From contig NW_024468549.1 of assembly GCF_001632365.1 (NCBI RefSeq), positions 128,419-192,418 of the forward strand: 64,000 bases of DNA, given 5' to 3'. The notes under the pieces were generated by a model. That model did no database searches, was not told the origin of the DNA, and was given only the letters and a program-made list of their open reading frames with translations. Positions 27,389 through 42,132 of this stretch are shown here, one piece after another; the stretch's first letter is position 1, and each line of letters starts with the position of its first letter. The translations under genes and the position numbers were made by a program. This DNA is from Laetiporus sulphureus 93-53 (Eukaryota; Basidiomycota; Agaricomycetes; Polyporales; Laetiporaceae).

Positions 27389-30300
27389 ATGTCCTCCGCT
27401 GCGGACCCCAACAATGTCGATTATCGTCTGCCGACGAACGTCAAACCGACGCACTATGACCTCACCGTGCGCACGGACCTCCCCGCCGCGCGCTTCGACG
27501 GTGTCGTGAAGATCAGGTACGTGGTGCCTATCCTGTGTCCGCCCGCCCACACCACAGATCTCGAAATCGCTGACATCGCGATATTTCCGTGCGCCAGCCT
27601 GGATGTGAAGGAGGAGACATCGTCGATCGTCCTCAATACCAAGGAGCTCAAGCTCAGTGGCGTCTCGCTTTCGTGGGGAAGCCCCCGCGCGGAGATGGCG
27701 CCCAAGGATATGGCGTTCGATACTGCGATGGAGAGGGGGATATTGACGTTTCCTAGCAAGCTACCGAAAGGCGCGAAAGCGCAGCTTAGGATTGCATTTG
27801 AAGGCGAGCTTACGGGCGCGATGATGGGATATTACAAGTCGGTTGGAGGCGCAGATGGGAAGGAGGTGTATGCGCTGACGCAGTTCGAGGTGCGCCTGAT
27901 GCGTTCAGTTCTACGTTAGGAGAGGATGTGCTGATCGTGCGAACCAGCCTACCGCCGCGCGCAAGGCGTTCCCGTGCTGGGACGAGCCCCTGCTCAAGGC
28001 GACCTTCGCGGTCACGCTCATCTCGCGCGCAGACACGGTCGCCCTGAGCAACATGTCCGCCAAGTCTGAGTCGGTGTACGAGCCTGGCGCAGACGACAAG
28101 GACGGCACCGTCGCGTGGCTCGCGGAGAAACTTGCGGCTCTGACGATCACGGAGAAAGATGCGCAGGCGGATAAGTGGAAGATCACCAAGTTCGAGACGA
28201 GCCCACCGGTGAGTGATGTGTGCTTGCAGGTCGCTTGAGAGGGTGGGCTGAGCGTGCTCTGGCGTTGTGTGCCTAGATGTCGACGTATTTGGTCGCGTTT
28301 GCGAATGGCCGGTTCAAGTACCTGGAGGACTCATACACCAGTCCACTCAGCGGGAAGACGCGCCCTTTGCGTGTCTACGGTAAGTACATTCGTATCAGCA
28401 GGGTTGCTACATAACTAAAATTGGGAGGGTAGCGACGGAGGAAATCATCGGCAAAGCTGCGTTCGGGCTCGAGGTCAAGAAGAAGGTTCTCCCGCTCTAC
28501 GAAAAGGTGTTCGATATTGAGTATCCGCTGCCGAAGCTCGACACGCTCGTTGCGCACGACTACGATGCTGGTGCGCTCGGCTCACTTATCATAATAGTAC
28601 TACTTACAGACGGCACGGCGCAGGCGCAATGGAGAACTGGGTACGTTGCTGATCTTGGATTGGGTGTGAGCTGTGGTGTTAAAGTGAGATGAATATTAGG
28701 GCTTGATTACGGGGCGGACGACAGCGTACCTGCTTGATCCCAAGTCGGGCGACCTGCAGACGAAGAAGGCGATCGCGAGCACGCAGTGCCACGAGGTCGC
28801 GCATATGTGGTGTGTACGCATGCCCCTTGCTGGTGAGATCGGGGAGTGCTGATGACGGCCAGGTTCGGAGATATCACGACGATGGCATGGTGGGACAACT
28901 TGTATTTGAATGAAGGTGAGAGTGGAACGTTTACGCTTTTGAGGGGAAAAATGGTTGATGGCGTGATGTAGGTTTTGCGACTCTGGTGAGCAGATCTCGG
29001 GTACTTTTGGGTGAGCCTCTCAATAACGACGGTCTTATGTAGATGGGCGAGGTTATTATCCTTGGTGAGCCTGCTTCCGTATGCCCTGACTCGGCGTTTT
29101 AACAAAGGCTATAGACAAGTAAGCCACGAGCAAAGTCCAGATATTCATATAGCACATGTTCACCACTAAACAAGGATCTTTCCGGAGTGGAAGTTGCACT
29201 CGGCGTTCATCTCTAATCACCTCGTGTATGCAATGGGTGTAGATGCCAAATTGTCTTCACACCCCATCGAAGTCGAATGTCCGGATGCGAACATGGTCAA
29301 CCAGGTATGCATATCGAATTTTCGTTGTACGGTGTTTTGATAAGGTGGCACTCGTACCGGTAGATTTTCGATGGACTCTCGTACTCCAAGGCTGCTTCAG
29401 GTGATCATTATCAACACTACGACTGTGAGAGAACGCTTTTCTGATGTACGCTCTGTACAGTGCTACGCATGCTCTCGAATTACGTCGGCGAGGATCGCTT
29501 CCTCAAGGGCGTGTCGATCTACCTCAAGAAGCATCTTTTCGCGAACAGTGTCACGACGGACCTCTGGGAGGGCATCCAGACTGCGACGGGTAAGTGCGCG
29601 AGCGGTTTCGTGGCCGTCACTTACAAGACTAAATGTACCATGCAGGTCTGGACATCCCAAAGATGATGGATGCTTGGGTCAAGAAGGTGAGTGTTAGGGG
29701 GGGTTCCGGTGGAGTGTGGGCATTAGCTGAGTAGGTGTGGTGATAGATGGGCTATCCGGTCATAACTGTCAAAGAGTTAGATGGTGGGATTCAGATCCGC
29801 CAGGATCGTTTCCTCGAGACGGGGCCCTCGGAGGCGAAGGACAATGAGACTCTCTGGTGTGTCCTCCTTCGAAAGTCCTTTCACGAGCATACTGACTTAT
29901 TCTCCGTAGGACCATCCCTTTGAGCCTCTTGACCGTGACCAAGACGGGTGAAGTGACCGTAAATAAGGATGCCGTCCTCAACGAGCGCGAAAGGTTTATC
30001 CCGCTCGACGTCAGCCAGCCTTTCAAGCTGAACGCGGGGACAGTCAGCTTTTGTATGTCACACACTCTACTCCCTGTCTTGTGCAGAGCTCATCTTGTCG
30101 TCTATACAGGCCGTGTGCTTTACTCTCCGGAACGGCTCGTCAAGATCGGCCAGGAGGCGGTCAAGACGCCGTCGCCGCTATCGATCGAGGACCGTATGGG
30201 CCTCGTCGACGACGCGCTCGCGCTTGCCAAGGCAGGGTTCACGAAAGTCAGCAGCGCGCTTTCCCTCATCGACGTGTTTCGCCACGAGCAGGAATGTGAG

Positions 30301-31559
30301 TGTTTTGAGCGATTGTTTGTTCCGGTGCGGGACGGGCGTTGATGCGTGTGGAACAGACTTGGTGTGGAGCAGTATTGCTGCAAACCTTACGTTGCTTAGG
30401 TCAGTATGGTGGGAGCATGAGAACATTGTGGAGAATGTGCAGAAGCTCCGCAGGGTACGTATTTTTGAAGCTGAAGCGTCCGGATACTCAAATAACCACA
30501 TCGTGAATAGACACTGCTCGGCCCTATCGTAGAGCGCCTTGGCTACAAGTATTCAGACTCAGATTCGGCAGACACGCGCGAGCTACGCACGCTCGCGATC
30601 TCGCAGGCAGCGGGAGCACAGCATCCAAGGTCGGAGTCTTTGCGTACTTGTTGATCGATTGCGCGCTGATGCAGAGTTTTGTTCAGCGTTGTAAAGGAGT
30701 TGCGTGAGCGCTTTGCACATTATATGAAGACGGGCGATGACTCGAACATCCCGTCGGAGCTCGAGCGTCAGGTCTATAGCACGGTACGCCTCTCATGCCC
30801 ATTATTACTGCGAGGCCCTCTGTTCACGGTGGATCCAGGCTGTGTACCACGGCGGTCGTGCGGAGTGGGACGCTGTCCAGGCAGTTCTGAAGAAGCCAAA
30901 GAACCCGACGACCGCGGTCGCAGCGATGCTAGCGATGGGTAATACGCAGGATTTGCAGCTTGCGCAGGAGACGTTTGATTATATGATGAAGGAGGCGAGG
31001 GACCAGGATGTTATGTACTTCTTCGTGGGGTTGTCGAGAAACGACAAGACGAGGAGGTTCTTGGCGAAGGCGTTTAAGGATAACTACGATGCGGTGCGTT
31101 GAGCGTTTGTTGACTTGGATCGGGTTGTTGATGTCTCTTTTTTTGTAGTTGTACAAGCGGTTGGAGGGGAACTTTAGCATGCAGAACCTCGTCAAAGTGA
31201 GTGTTCGGTGGCTTTATGTGTTGTTGTCACTAAACGGTTCGCGTCCTTCGCAGTTCTCGTTTAGGACACTCTCAACGGACACTGACTACGAGGAGACGGC
31301 TGAGTTCTTCAAGGTAAGCGCCTGAGAGCTACATTGAACATTCCTGCGGTTGCTCATGGTCTTCATGTACAGGGTAAAGACACCTCGAAGTACGACATGG
31401 CGCTGAAGCAGACTCTGGAGGACATCGCGTCGAAGGCATCGTGGATCAAAGTGAGTGCGACGTCGTGTGTGTTGGAAAATGGGTACTGATGTAGAGCAGC
31501 GATCGACGACGGATATTCAGCAATGGTTCAAGGAAAAGAATGGCGGAGCGAGCCTATGA
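27389..31559 (+). CDS. M1-family zinc aminopeptidase, tandem copy 1
   Basis: It removes N-terminal residues from peptides and belongs to the puromycin-sensitive/yeast Ape2-Aap1 group. The main start is MSSAADPNNVDYRLPTNVKP. The substrate-anchoring GAMEN motif is spliced, GAMEN-WGLITGRTTAYL reading across 28610-28720. The zinc site is QCHEVAHMWFGDITTMAWWD followed by NLYLNEGFATL, giving HExxH and the third Glu ligand. The ERAP1-C-like helical domain follows (LSLLTVTKTGEV, NAGTVSF, QIGQEAVKT-like segments, AVYHGGRAEWDAV), and the last exon ends QQWFKEKNGGASL at TGA 31557-31559. More than fifteen short introns. No break is seen. The protein is probably cytosolic, but see the in-frame upstream extension, which could give a mitochondrial form. 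It is paralogous to the next gene, with matching intron placement. Confidence 0.93.
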
Positions 31560-32254
31560 GGGTTAGTCGCTATCGTCAGAAGGAGGGGTTGTTAGGAAGG
31601 AGGAGGTCGAGCAAGCGCCGGGGGAGGGTATGTTCAACGGACACGAAGCATATTGTGCTAATTAGTATTGTATAACTGACCATTTGGTTATCGATTCCTG
31701 AAAGACCGTATCACCACGTTCGTCCCAGGGAAAGCTTGTCGTTCATCATACGATGAGCTTTATGCCGCTGACTGCGATCGATTAATACTCCAGTCACCGC
31801 GGGATGACACACTACAGAGAATTGTGCGGGACGATGCAGCAGGACCGATGCGCTGATAGACGCTTGGTGATGCCGGATGCGTCTGTACACGACTTTTCAG
31901 CCACAACCGCGACGGCCCCCAATCTAGCGGCCGTTCGACGTTTCAAATTTCAATGTTCAGCTTGCAATGCACCTGGAGAACTAGGTCCGTCATACAACAC
32001 ATGCGGCCGCAGCCTTGCAGCTAGCGATTGCGCGCTTCACGTTAGCATGTGCAGGTCGTCTACGCTGCAGCACATGGACGCCTCGATATCGTCACGGGTA
32101 ACCTCGGTGCCGCCCAAGAGGCGCGCTGCTGACTCGACTGTGCGGATGCGCATGGTTCAGAGTCTCTGGATGCGCCATCCTATAGGGAGCACGATGCACG
32201 AGAAGCCATCGCGTACTGCTGTGTTATTCTATCGTCCACTCTTCTCGACTCACC
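31560..32254. other. Intergenic between tandem aminopeptidases
   Basis: No coherent exon. An in-frame TAG at 32183-32185 closes the frame upstream of the second aminopeptidase start, so that copy has no N-terminal extension comparable to copy 1. Confidence 0.5.
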
Positions 32255-35200
32255 ATGGCATCTGCTGTTGCTGCCCAGGCCGCTGGTCATCGCCTTCCGA
32301 CTAACGTTTTGCCTGTCCATTATGACTTGACGATCGTTACTGACCTTCATAAATGCACGTTCGACGGAATCGTTAAGATCAGGTGAGCCATTGAGTTCGC
32401 TTGCCCAATCTATGAAGCCCGCTGATCGCTATCCTTCGCGTCTGACAGCTTGGACGTCAAGGAAGAGACGAATAAGATTGTGCTTAACACCAGGGACCTC
32501 AAGCTCACCCAGGTCACAGTGTATTTGAACGACGCGGATATCGAGATGAGACCGGTGGACATGTCCTTCGATAAGACCGCGGAGCTCGTCACCTTCTCAT
32601 TACCGGAGTCGCTCCCGAGGGGTTCCAAAGCCCAGCTCGAGATTATTTTTGAGGCCCAGCTCACAGATATCATGCGAGGATACTATCGCTCCCGTGGAGG
32701 GACGGATGACAAGGAAATCTACAGTATTACGCAGTTCGAGGTATAACAATCCCACTCGTCGGGGCACAAGCCAATCTGACGCTTCCATTTTCAGCCTATT
32801 TCTGCGCGAAGAGCCTTCCCTTGCTGCGATGAGCCCCTTCTGAAGGCGACGTTTGCGATCCAGCTCGTTTCTCGCGCCGATACAGTAAATCTGAGCAACA
32901 TGCCCGTAAAATCCGAAGTGATCTACGAGCCCAGCTCCAATATTGTGCCAGAACAGGTGTCTGGGTGGCTTACGAGCAAATTGTCTTCCCTCATGAGCGG
33001 TGAGGCTGGCGCCGACAAATGGAAGGTCACGCAATTCGAGGCTACCCCAAAGGTAAGCTCGCTGAGGTAACATAAGGTCGTTCTTTTGTTCATTTCATAC
33101 AGGTCTCCACGTATCTCATTGCCTATGCGAACGGCCACTTCAAGCACCTCGAAGATTCGTACACGAGTCCTCTCAGCGGTAAGGTGCGCCCTCTGCGTAT
33201 TTACGTTATGTGCGCACATAGATTTCGCGTCCCGAGGTTTGAGACCAGGAATGATACATAGCAACGGAGGAGATCATCGATAAGACAGCGTATGCGCTTG
33301 AGGTCACGAAGAAGGTGCTGCCGTTGTACGAGAAGGTATTCGATATCGAGTATCCGCTGCCGAAGTTGGACACTCTAGTCGCTCACGACCTTGATGCCGG
33401 TAAGTGAATCATGGCATGCATAGCTGAGCTAATACTCACTGCTCTGATGAGCCAGGCGCAATGGAAAATTGGGTGCGTCGGCCCTCGTGCGTTGTGGTGG
33501 ATGGTCCTGACTTGACATTGATGACCAGGGTTTGATCACTGGGCGGAAGACGTCTTACTTGCTTGATCCTAAATCGGGCAACCTACAAGTCAAGAAGCGG
33601 ATCGCGGCTGATCAGTGCCATGAGATCGCTCATATGTGGTACGTGCGCTCGACAGTCGTCGGCTTTGCTTGTTCGAGGAGGTTGCTGACAATCTTGCTTT
33701 TATAGGTTCGGAAATATCACCACCATGGCGTGGTGGGATAACTTGTATCTCAACGAAGGTGAGAGTCTCCCCCCGTAGTGGCAGTTGACGTGCAGCCAAC
33801 GGACCTGTAATCCGTAATGTACAGGATTTGCCACTCTTGTAAGCAGCTCACGATGTACATTGTGAGAGAAGATGGGCTATTGACACTGCGTAGATGGGTG
33901 AAGTCGTCATTCCTAGTCAGTCGGCCCTAGTAAGTCGGCACTGATGACATTTCTCATATCATGCTAGACTAACGATTGCCTATAGGCAAGTAAGCTGTAA
34001 CCGCCAAACTGTAAGGAGATGCCTCTTATTGCTATTGTTATCATGCTTTGTTAGGCTATTTCCCGAGTGGAAACTCCCATCGGCTTTCATCGCGGAGCAC
34101 ATAACGGCTGCGATGGCCATCGATTCCAAATTGTCTTCTCATCCCATCGAAGTCGACTGTCCAGATGCCAATATGGTCGGCCAGGTGTGTTTGTAGTACT
34201 TTGCCACTACATAAGAGTTTCGTTTTTCAAGTTGTATCCTTGCCAGATATTTGACAGGCTCTCGTACTCCAAGGCCGCTTCTGGTGAGCTTTCGTGTCTA
34301 AAAGACTGTCTTTCATAGATGAGCCTGACTTCCTTCAGTGCTTCGAATGCTGTCAGACTATGTCGGTGAGGAGCGCTTCCTCAAGGGAGTGTCCATCTAC
34401 CTGAAGAAGCACCTGTTCGCGAACAGTGTCACTACGGACCTCTGGGAGGGTATCAGCGAAGCAACTGGTGAGTCTATGCACGATCACGGGAGATGCACGA
34501 TTGAACCTTGAGGGCAGGTCTCGACATCCCGAAGGTGATGGATGACTGGATCAAGACGGTAGGTGTCTGGCGGCAAAATTGCGCGAAGTTCGGGCTGAAT
34601 GTTGATATTTTGATTCATATTCAGAAAGGATTTCCTGTGCTTACAGTCAAGGAGATTGTTGGTGGCATTCTTGTTCGCCAGGATCGCTTCCTTGAGACAG
34701 GTCCTGCAGAACATCAAGAGAATGGGACCATATGGCACGTCACTGTTTACTTCAGAAGGGCAATGGGCTGACATAAAAGTTCACCAGGACTGTCCCTCTG
34801 AGCATTCTGACCGTGTCTGAGGAGCGAGAAGTTAAGGTGGACAAGGCTGCGATCCTGGACGAACGAGAGAAGATGATCGCTCTCGACGTAACGCGAACGT
34901 TCAAGCTGAATGCAGGGACTGTTAGCTTCTGTGAGCATGGCGCTGCTCTATCTACGACCACGTTTCATGACACCGCGGTAATCCACCAGGCCGCATATTG
35001 TATACTCCTGAGCGGTTGGTCAAGATTGGGAGGGAGGCCGGCAAGACGGTGTCGATGTTCTCAATCGAGGACCGCATGGGCCTGGTGGACGACGCCTTTG
35101 CTCTTGCAAAGGCTGGTTATTCCACCGTAGGTGGTGCGCTGTCCCTCGTGGAGAATCTTCGCAACGAGCAGGAATGTGAGTAGATCAGTTTTGACCCTGT

Positions 35201-36424
35201 GAAGGTGACGGGAGGTGACGACGATATGGACTAGATATGGTATGGCAGATCATTGCGGAGGGCCTCGCGCAGCTTCGTTCGGTTTGGTGGGAACATGAGG
35301 ACGTTGTGGAGAACATCCAGCGGATCTGTCGCGTGAGCGCGCTTCACATTGGTACCGATGCTTGTGTTCATCGCTCTGGCCCGTGCTAGGAACTCTTCGG
35401 ACCCATCGTTGAGCGTGTCGGCTTCGAATATTCCGACAACGACTCTGCGGACACTCGAGAATTACGCACGCTGGCAATAACACATGCAGCAGATGCCGAA
35501 CACCCTGCGTGGGTGGACCTAACCATCTTGTTATCATTGTTGTCGCTGATGCTCGATTTAGTGTGGTAAAGGAATTGAAGGAACGCTTTGCGCATTACTT
35601 GAAGACAGGAGACGACTCAAGCATCCCGTCCGAGCTCGAACGGGCGATATTCACCACGGTGCGCCTTTCGTGGCTTGTTGTCGTTATTGTTTCCTGATTA
35701 TATTTGTAGGCGGTGTACCACGGCGGCCGAGCGGAGTGGGAGGCCGTCAAACGGATCGCAGCTAAGCCGAAGGACCCGTCGACCGGAACTGCTGCGAACC
35801 TTTCTTTGGGTAATTCGCAAGACTTGAAGCTCATTCGGGAGACGTTTGAGTATGTTATGAAGGAGGCAAGGGACCAGGATGTCGATCGGTTTGTTCAGGG
35901 GATGGCTGCAAACCCGAAGGCGAGGAGGTACCTCGTGACGGCGTTCAAGGAGAATTATGATGCGGTGCGTCTATATAAAATAGTGTCGAGCACTCTGCTG
36001 ACCTTTTTGATTGGAAAGATGTATAAACGACTGGAGGGGAATTTTGCATGGCAGTTTTTGGTGCCGGTACGTTTGGGTGGCGCATGGCTGGGCTAGCACC
36101 TAACTACATGTCTACTCTCAGATGCCGTTCACCAAGCTATCCTCAGAGAAAGATTACCAAGATACCAAAGAATTCTTCACGGTCCGTAGAGTGATGTGAG
36201 GTGAACATTCTGGGAGACTAATGCAATACGCGCCTGACAGAACGTCAATACGAGCAAATATGAGATGGCGGCGCAGCAAACCGTGGAAGAGATCAAGATA
36301 AGGGCTGCGTGGGTCAAGGTGTGTGTTTCGTTGCTGCGAGTGAGAAAAACGCTAGAGGGATTGTATGTAGCGTTCGACATCCGATATTCGACAGTGGTTC
36401 GAGACTACCAGGACCGTCGGCTGA
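32255..36424 (+). CDS. M1-family zinc aminopeptidase, tandem copy 2
   Basis: It starts MASAVAAQAAGHRLPTNVLP at 32255 and ends RQWFETTRTVG at TGA 36422-36424. The zinc site is QCHEIAHMWFGNITTMAWWD plus NLYLNEGFATL, preceded by GAMEN-W split by an intron. The N-terminal beta domain (SLDVKEETNKIVLNTRDLKL) and the C-terminal helical domain (AVYHGGRAEWEAV, MAANPKARRYLV) are complete. Exons follow those of copy 1 closely, so this is a tandem duplicate that has diverged in sequence while keeping all catalytic residues. The copies differ most in the acidic loop after NMP-V-KSE and in the last 12 residues. It is probably an active peptidase with different specificity or expression. Confidence 0.93.
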
Positions 36425-37071
36425 TTTCTGTCAGGAGCCGTTTCGTTTCGGTTCATTGCATTCGCACTAGATTGACCTGTACTGATTTGTTGATATGCTG
36501 TTACAGAATAGTGAGTTGCTTATGGGAACGTGTATGCAAACTAGCAATATCGAATGCGGGTGTTCAGATTTGATTACGAACGGTGTGCTAGGACGGCCAT
36601 CGCCGGCCTTGTCGGTAGGTCGTCGAAGCCGAATAATCTTCCAAGCGTAACCGGCAATGATCGCTTCAACGTACGATCGAGGCCCGTTCATGTCAAAAAC
36701 GATGTTCGATTTTAACGATGTTCCCTACGTTGGCCGAACTTTCGCGCTGTCTCTCATGAATCTCATTGCCTGCGATATTTGCGACCGTGCGGATGGCAGT
36801 TGATGATATTTGCGCATTTACGTTCGGGAGTCTTCTTGTCTTTGATAGACAACGTGGCTGCAATCTGGATGTGTGTACTGTTGACGTCAGGCCCGAGAGA
36901 CCGCTGTCAGCATTGAGTTTCTCCACTTGGACGTGACAGATTTCCGCGGCCTTGCCTAGTCCGATACCATGCTCTTATAACCAGCCGTGCGTGTTCGAGT
37001 GCGAAGCAGTAGCAGAGAACTCGAACATCCCCTCCCACCTCTCCTCCCTCTCTGGTGTAAAAAGTAAGGCT
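36425..37071. other. Intergenic, no supported gene
   Basis: Short frames without motifs on both strands. This holds the 3' flank of aminopeptidase 2 and the upstream region of the next gene. Confidence 0.5.
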
Positions 37072-38453
37072 ATGGCATCCCCCTCCACTTTGCCCACTTC
37101 GCTCGACGCTGTCACTCCTCGTGCTGAATATAACCCGGCGCACATGTCTCGCGACCATGGCAATGCATGTGGTTCTGTGTGTTTGACCTCGGAAGGTTCG
37201 TCACAGCCCACAGCCCACACTTGAACAGCACGTCTTCGTTATAGAGACTCACCACCGCATATAGCGATCACATACGGTCTGTTGACTCCGCGTGGTGATT
37301 CTGTAATATCGTGCAGCAAGGCGAGTTCTTGTGCTCGGCAATGAGACTGAACTTGATAGTATATGCTATAGGAGACAGGCCCTGCGGCCACTTTTCTTAC
37401 AGTATCCAATCCGAACGAAAATGAATCTGCGCTCCTGTGCGCTCCTGTACGTAAGTAGCTCATGTATGCGTTGAGTTGGCATACAACCGATGCTTACAGC
37501 TCGCTGAAGTGCCACTCTCCGAATATTCGAACATTACTGAGACGTTCTTCTCGTCCACGCGTACCGTAGTTGTTTGCAAGCCCTCCTCCATGTCTATCCG
37601 CCGCCTGGCGTCAAATATGCCAGCACTGCAGGGCAAGGTTGAACTCCCTCCAATTCCCTCGTTCTCGCCCGCATCGGGACGTTCGCGCACCCCTAGTTCT
37701 GGTTCTGGCGTTCTTGCTACCACGCTTCCGCCATCTCCTTTCTCCTTCAGGCGGCCCTCTCTAGTGTGGTCAGGGAAAGAGAAAAATAGCACGTCACCTG
37801 TCACACCTGCAGACCAGATAATGCCCCGCATCCCGCTCGCCCCTCCGGAACTAGCACGGTCGCAAACACATAAGGCTCGGAGAGTGTCTCGTCTGCGCTC
37901 GATGTCTCGGTCATCATCTCTCCAGATGTCTCCACTGGCCTCTCCTTGCCTGCCCTTCACCCCGCTTCATTGCGAGGCGCGCTCTGGCCGAAACTCTGAA
38001 TTAGGCAACAGTACTGGGAAGACTGCCTTAGAGCTCGAGACGTATGCTTCCGATGATGTACCTGTAAAGATTTGGGAAAGCGCCGGGGCCCAAAAACATA
38101 AGTCAATCAAGTCGGAAGTTCTGAAGAAAGTCCGAGAAGGACGAAGGTTCTCGCTGCGCGCACCCGTATCCGCAAGCTGCCCCAACTCCTTGGCCCGTCC
38201 GCAGGCTTCGCGTGTCTCTCTTCCTCGTCGGCTCTCATATAACATGTATCCTAGCATAAGCAACGCTGCGGCGAAAAGCCCTCTGAAAGCCGAAGTACGC
38301 TTGGCATCCCCTGCGATCATACGCTCTGTTCTCCTGTCTTCGATGAAAAACAAAGAAGGTGTCGCGTTGGGTAGCCCGGGAGGCACGCTTGGGACACCTA
38401 TGTGCTCGCCTACGATGGTGATGGATGCGGCCGCGGGATATTTCGCTGTATAA
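37072..38453 (+). CDS. Unrecognised Ser/Pro-rich protein
   Basis: Exon 1 starts MASPSTLPTSLDAVTPRAEY and contains HMSRDHGNACGSVCLTSE. A middle exon reads SPPHIAITYGLLTPRGDSVI, another reads ETGPAATFLTVSNPNENESA with a donor after CAP. The last, long exon opens LAEVPLSEYSNITETFFSS in phase 0 and ends in a stop at 38451-38453. The C-terminal 250 residues are low in complexity, rich in Ser, Pro, Arg and Leu with many S-P and R-x-x-S sites, so the protein is probably disordered and phosphorylated. No catalytic motif, signal peptide or membrane span. The exact first-to-second exon junction is not certain. Not recognised. Confidence 0.65.
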
Positions 38454-38856
38454 TGTTGGCCTTTGATTTCGTCCACTGTCGCCTTTTTGTACAATAATTG
38501 GCCCACATAATGTGTGAATTATATAGCCCCCCGGCAAGGCAAGTCGATTACTGGAAGATCATCGAACGTATATAGGAATCATGTTGAGTGTGGCTGAATC
38601 CTGGGTCGACGCGAGTGTTGAAATTAAATTATACAGTGATCGGAATCATTGTTGATGGCAACAGTGGCTGAATTATTGTTGTATGGCCACCCCACCGCGA
38701 GCGGCTGTGGGTGGTCCCCATCGTCCGCGAACCACCATTTGTCTTTTTCTCCGCTTTTCCTGGTGTAATCATCTCATCTTCCATCTTCCTCTGTAGGCCG
38801 ATCTATCAATTCGTGTAATCTGGAGACAGGTTGTGGAAGTTTACATCGTGACGGTC
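38454..38856. other. Intergenic, probable bestrophin promoter
   Basis: No coherent exon in about 400 bases between two plus-strand genes. Includes CT-rich stretches near 38750-38800 typical of fungal promoters. Confidence 0.45.
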
Positions 38857-40839
38857 ATGGAGGCATCTATCACGACTACAACGAGCACAAAGCCCCCAAA
38901 TGTAACAATATTAATATCAAAGGTAGGTGGCAAGGCAAGTATGATTCCTTGACCTTGATCGAATGCTTTACCTGCAGGAAAAGATCATCTCGAGACAGAG
39001 ACTGAGGAAGGTGCGTCCCGTACTGTGCGACATGTCACGAAGACCTTGTGGCGCTGACTACCCGTCTCCAGTATTCCTGGCTGCCAGATGTACTGAGAGT
39101 GAAGGGCAGCGTAAGTGGCATGCTTTCTCACAATTTGCGTAACGTCGAATAGACCCGGGCATGCAGATCGTCCCGCGTATCATTGGGCCCGTTCTGACCG
39201 TCACGATCTTTGCGAGCCTTGCTGCATATCTGTGGGACCGTGGCACGGACGTGGCGCTTACGAACCAGGTGGTGCCGCTCTTGTCTGTGGTGGTAAGAGT
39301 ATTAGTATTTTCCATGTGGATTTTACTTGACTCTAGCTGGGCCACACAGGTTGGCTTGATCTTAGTGTTCAGGTACGTACGCGTTGTTTAGAGTAACTAA
39401 GGAGAGGCTGAAGGTGTTATGTGCTGATGTCAGGAATGGGTACGTTATGACATGTGTTCATCCTTATTCTAATCTAACGATTGATCAGCACGTCTTATGA
39501 TCGTTATTACGAGGGCCGTAAGGACTTCGCGTCTATGGTCTCTCATGTACGTGTCAACTTCTTCATTCAGGCCTCACAGAGTCTCTGACAGCAGTGACTT
39601 TAGATTCGCAGCTTCTCGCGGCTTATCTGGGTGAACATAGCCGTCCCGCCCGCAGACGACAGCTCCAAGGGCAAAGGTCCACAGGCGCAACTGACCACGG
39701 CCCAGCTCCGACGACGCAAAGTCGACGCGCTCCGTCTATGCATCGCGTTTTCATACGCGGTAAAGCACTACCTGCGCGGCGAGGATGGGCTCGGCTGGGA
39801 GGACTACGCGGGCGTCATCCCTGCTTCGGTTGTGCGCCTTGCGCAGAGCGGAGGCAGCTCGCGTCGGACGTCGGCGTATGTGTCGTACGGTGCGAGTGGC
39901 GCGACCTCGCCGACGGAGAGTGAAAGCGGGCGGGAGCAGAGCCCGGCGAGAATCCTCGAAGTAGACGCGACGAAGAGGGTGAGGGTGAAGAGGAGCAAGG
40001 ATAAGTTGAGGCAGCCCGGACAGAAGACGTCGAAGACGCCGTTGTTGAGCGCCCTGCATCAGACGATTGACTTCAACGAGCATCCGGAGCAGCTGTCGAC
40101 GCCCCTGCCCTTGATGTAGGTCTGTTGCTTCGGGCGCTGAGTACAGTGAGTGCTTATGGATCGTTAGCATTGCACACGAGCTGTCGCGAGCAATATTCTT
40201 GTTCAAGCGGGATGGGTACTTAGAGACTGTTGGCCCTGCAGGTGAGCATCTTGCGCGGACAGCTAGTAAGGTACTGCTACTGATGACCGCATATAGGTAC
40301 GAATGCCCTGAGCGCTCAGTATGCCACCCGCATTTCCGTTCACCGGTACTCGCACTGATGCCCACCCAGTGTGCAGGGTATGGTCGACATGATGACGGCG
40401 ATGGAGCGCGTGGCGAACACGCCGATCCCGCGCTCATACAGCATCCACCTCAAGCAATGCGTGACGCTCTACCTATTCGTGCTCCCGTTCACGCTCATCA
40501 AGGAGCTCGGGTGGGGCATGGTACCCATCGTCACCGTCGTCGCATTCACGCTTATGGGCATCGAGGGTATCGCGGATGAGATCGAGATGCCATTTGGGTT
40601 GGGTAAATCGGATTTGCCGCTGGGTAAGTAGGAGTGTGCGTTTGGTGTTGCATGCGCTGATGAGGTTTCGGTTGTAGACCGCTATTGTGAAGACTTGAAA
40701 GAAGAGATTGAGTTCGTGCAGTTGCTGTGCTTTTCCCCTCCACTTTCTGATATCTATTGGTTGCAGGTATATTGTTGAGCGGCTGCCGGAGGGAGGACAA
40801 GGCATGTACGGCATCGATGATGGTGAAGGAGATGACTGA
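38857..40839 (+). CDS. Bestrophin-like anion channel family protein
   Basis: Start MEASITTTTSTKPPNVTIL. The first membrane helices read VIGPVLTVTIFASLAAYLWD and VPLLSVV-VGLILVFRN. The hallmark SYDRYYEGRKDFASMV follows, then RLIWVNIAV. A hydrophilic, Ser/Lys-rich insert of about 90 residues (39860-40110) separates this from IIAHELSRAIFLFKRDG. The later helices read YLFVLPFTLIKELGWGMVPI and VTVVAFTLMGIEGIADEIE, with the conserved PFG just after. The final short exons end in GIDDGEGDD at TGA 40837-40839. The family (UPF0187/bestrophin-like) forms pentameric anion channels; the fungal location may be plasma membrane, vacuole or mitochondrion, which I cannot decide. Confidence 0.88.
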
Positions 40840-41008
40840 TATGGAGAGAACGGAGATTTTTCACGATACCGCATGGAAGGATACCCCTTCATACCCGCAT
40901 ATTTCACGAATTTTTCACTTTCACACCCAGTTTTTGTTGTACATTGCACGATTGCCGGAAAGTGTACGAAATCAACAGGACTATGACCATAGCGAGACGG
41001 ATCATCAT

Positions 41009-42050
<1,042 letters not shown>

Positions 42051-42132
42051 GACAACCAGAGCAGCGTGAGCGTACTGACGCTGCCGGCAGCTGCCGGCTC
42101 GACGTTTTCGGACGCCTCCCCGTTGCGCAGTG

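Noticed and set aside
37460..37960. 166-codon minus-strand open frame
   Set aside because: Antisense to the Ser/Pro-rich gene at 37072-38453, which has coherent upstream exons.
39751..40437. 228-codon minus-strand open frame
   Set aside because: Antisense to the bestrophin-like gene, whose membrane motifs are clear on the other strand.
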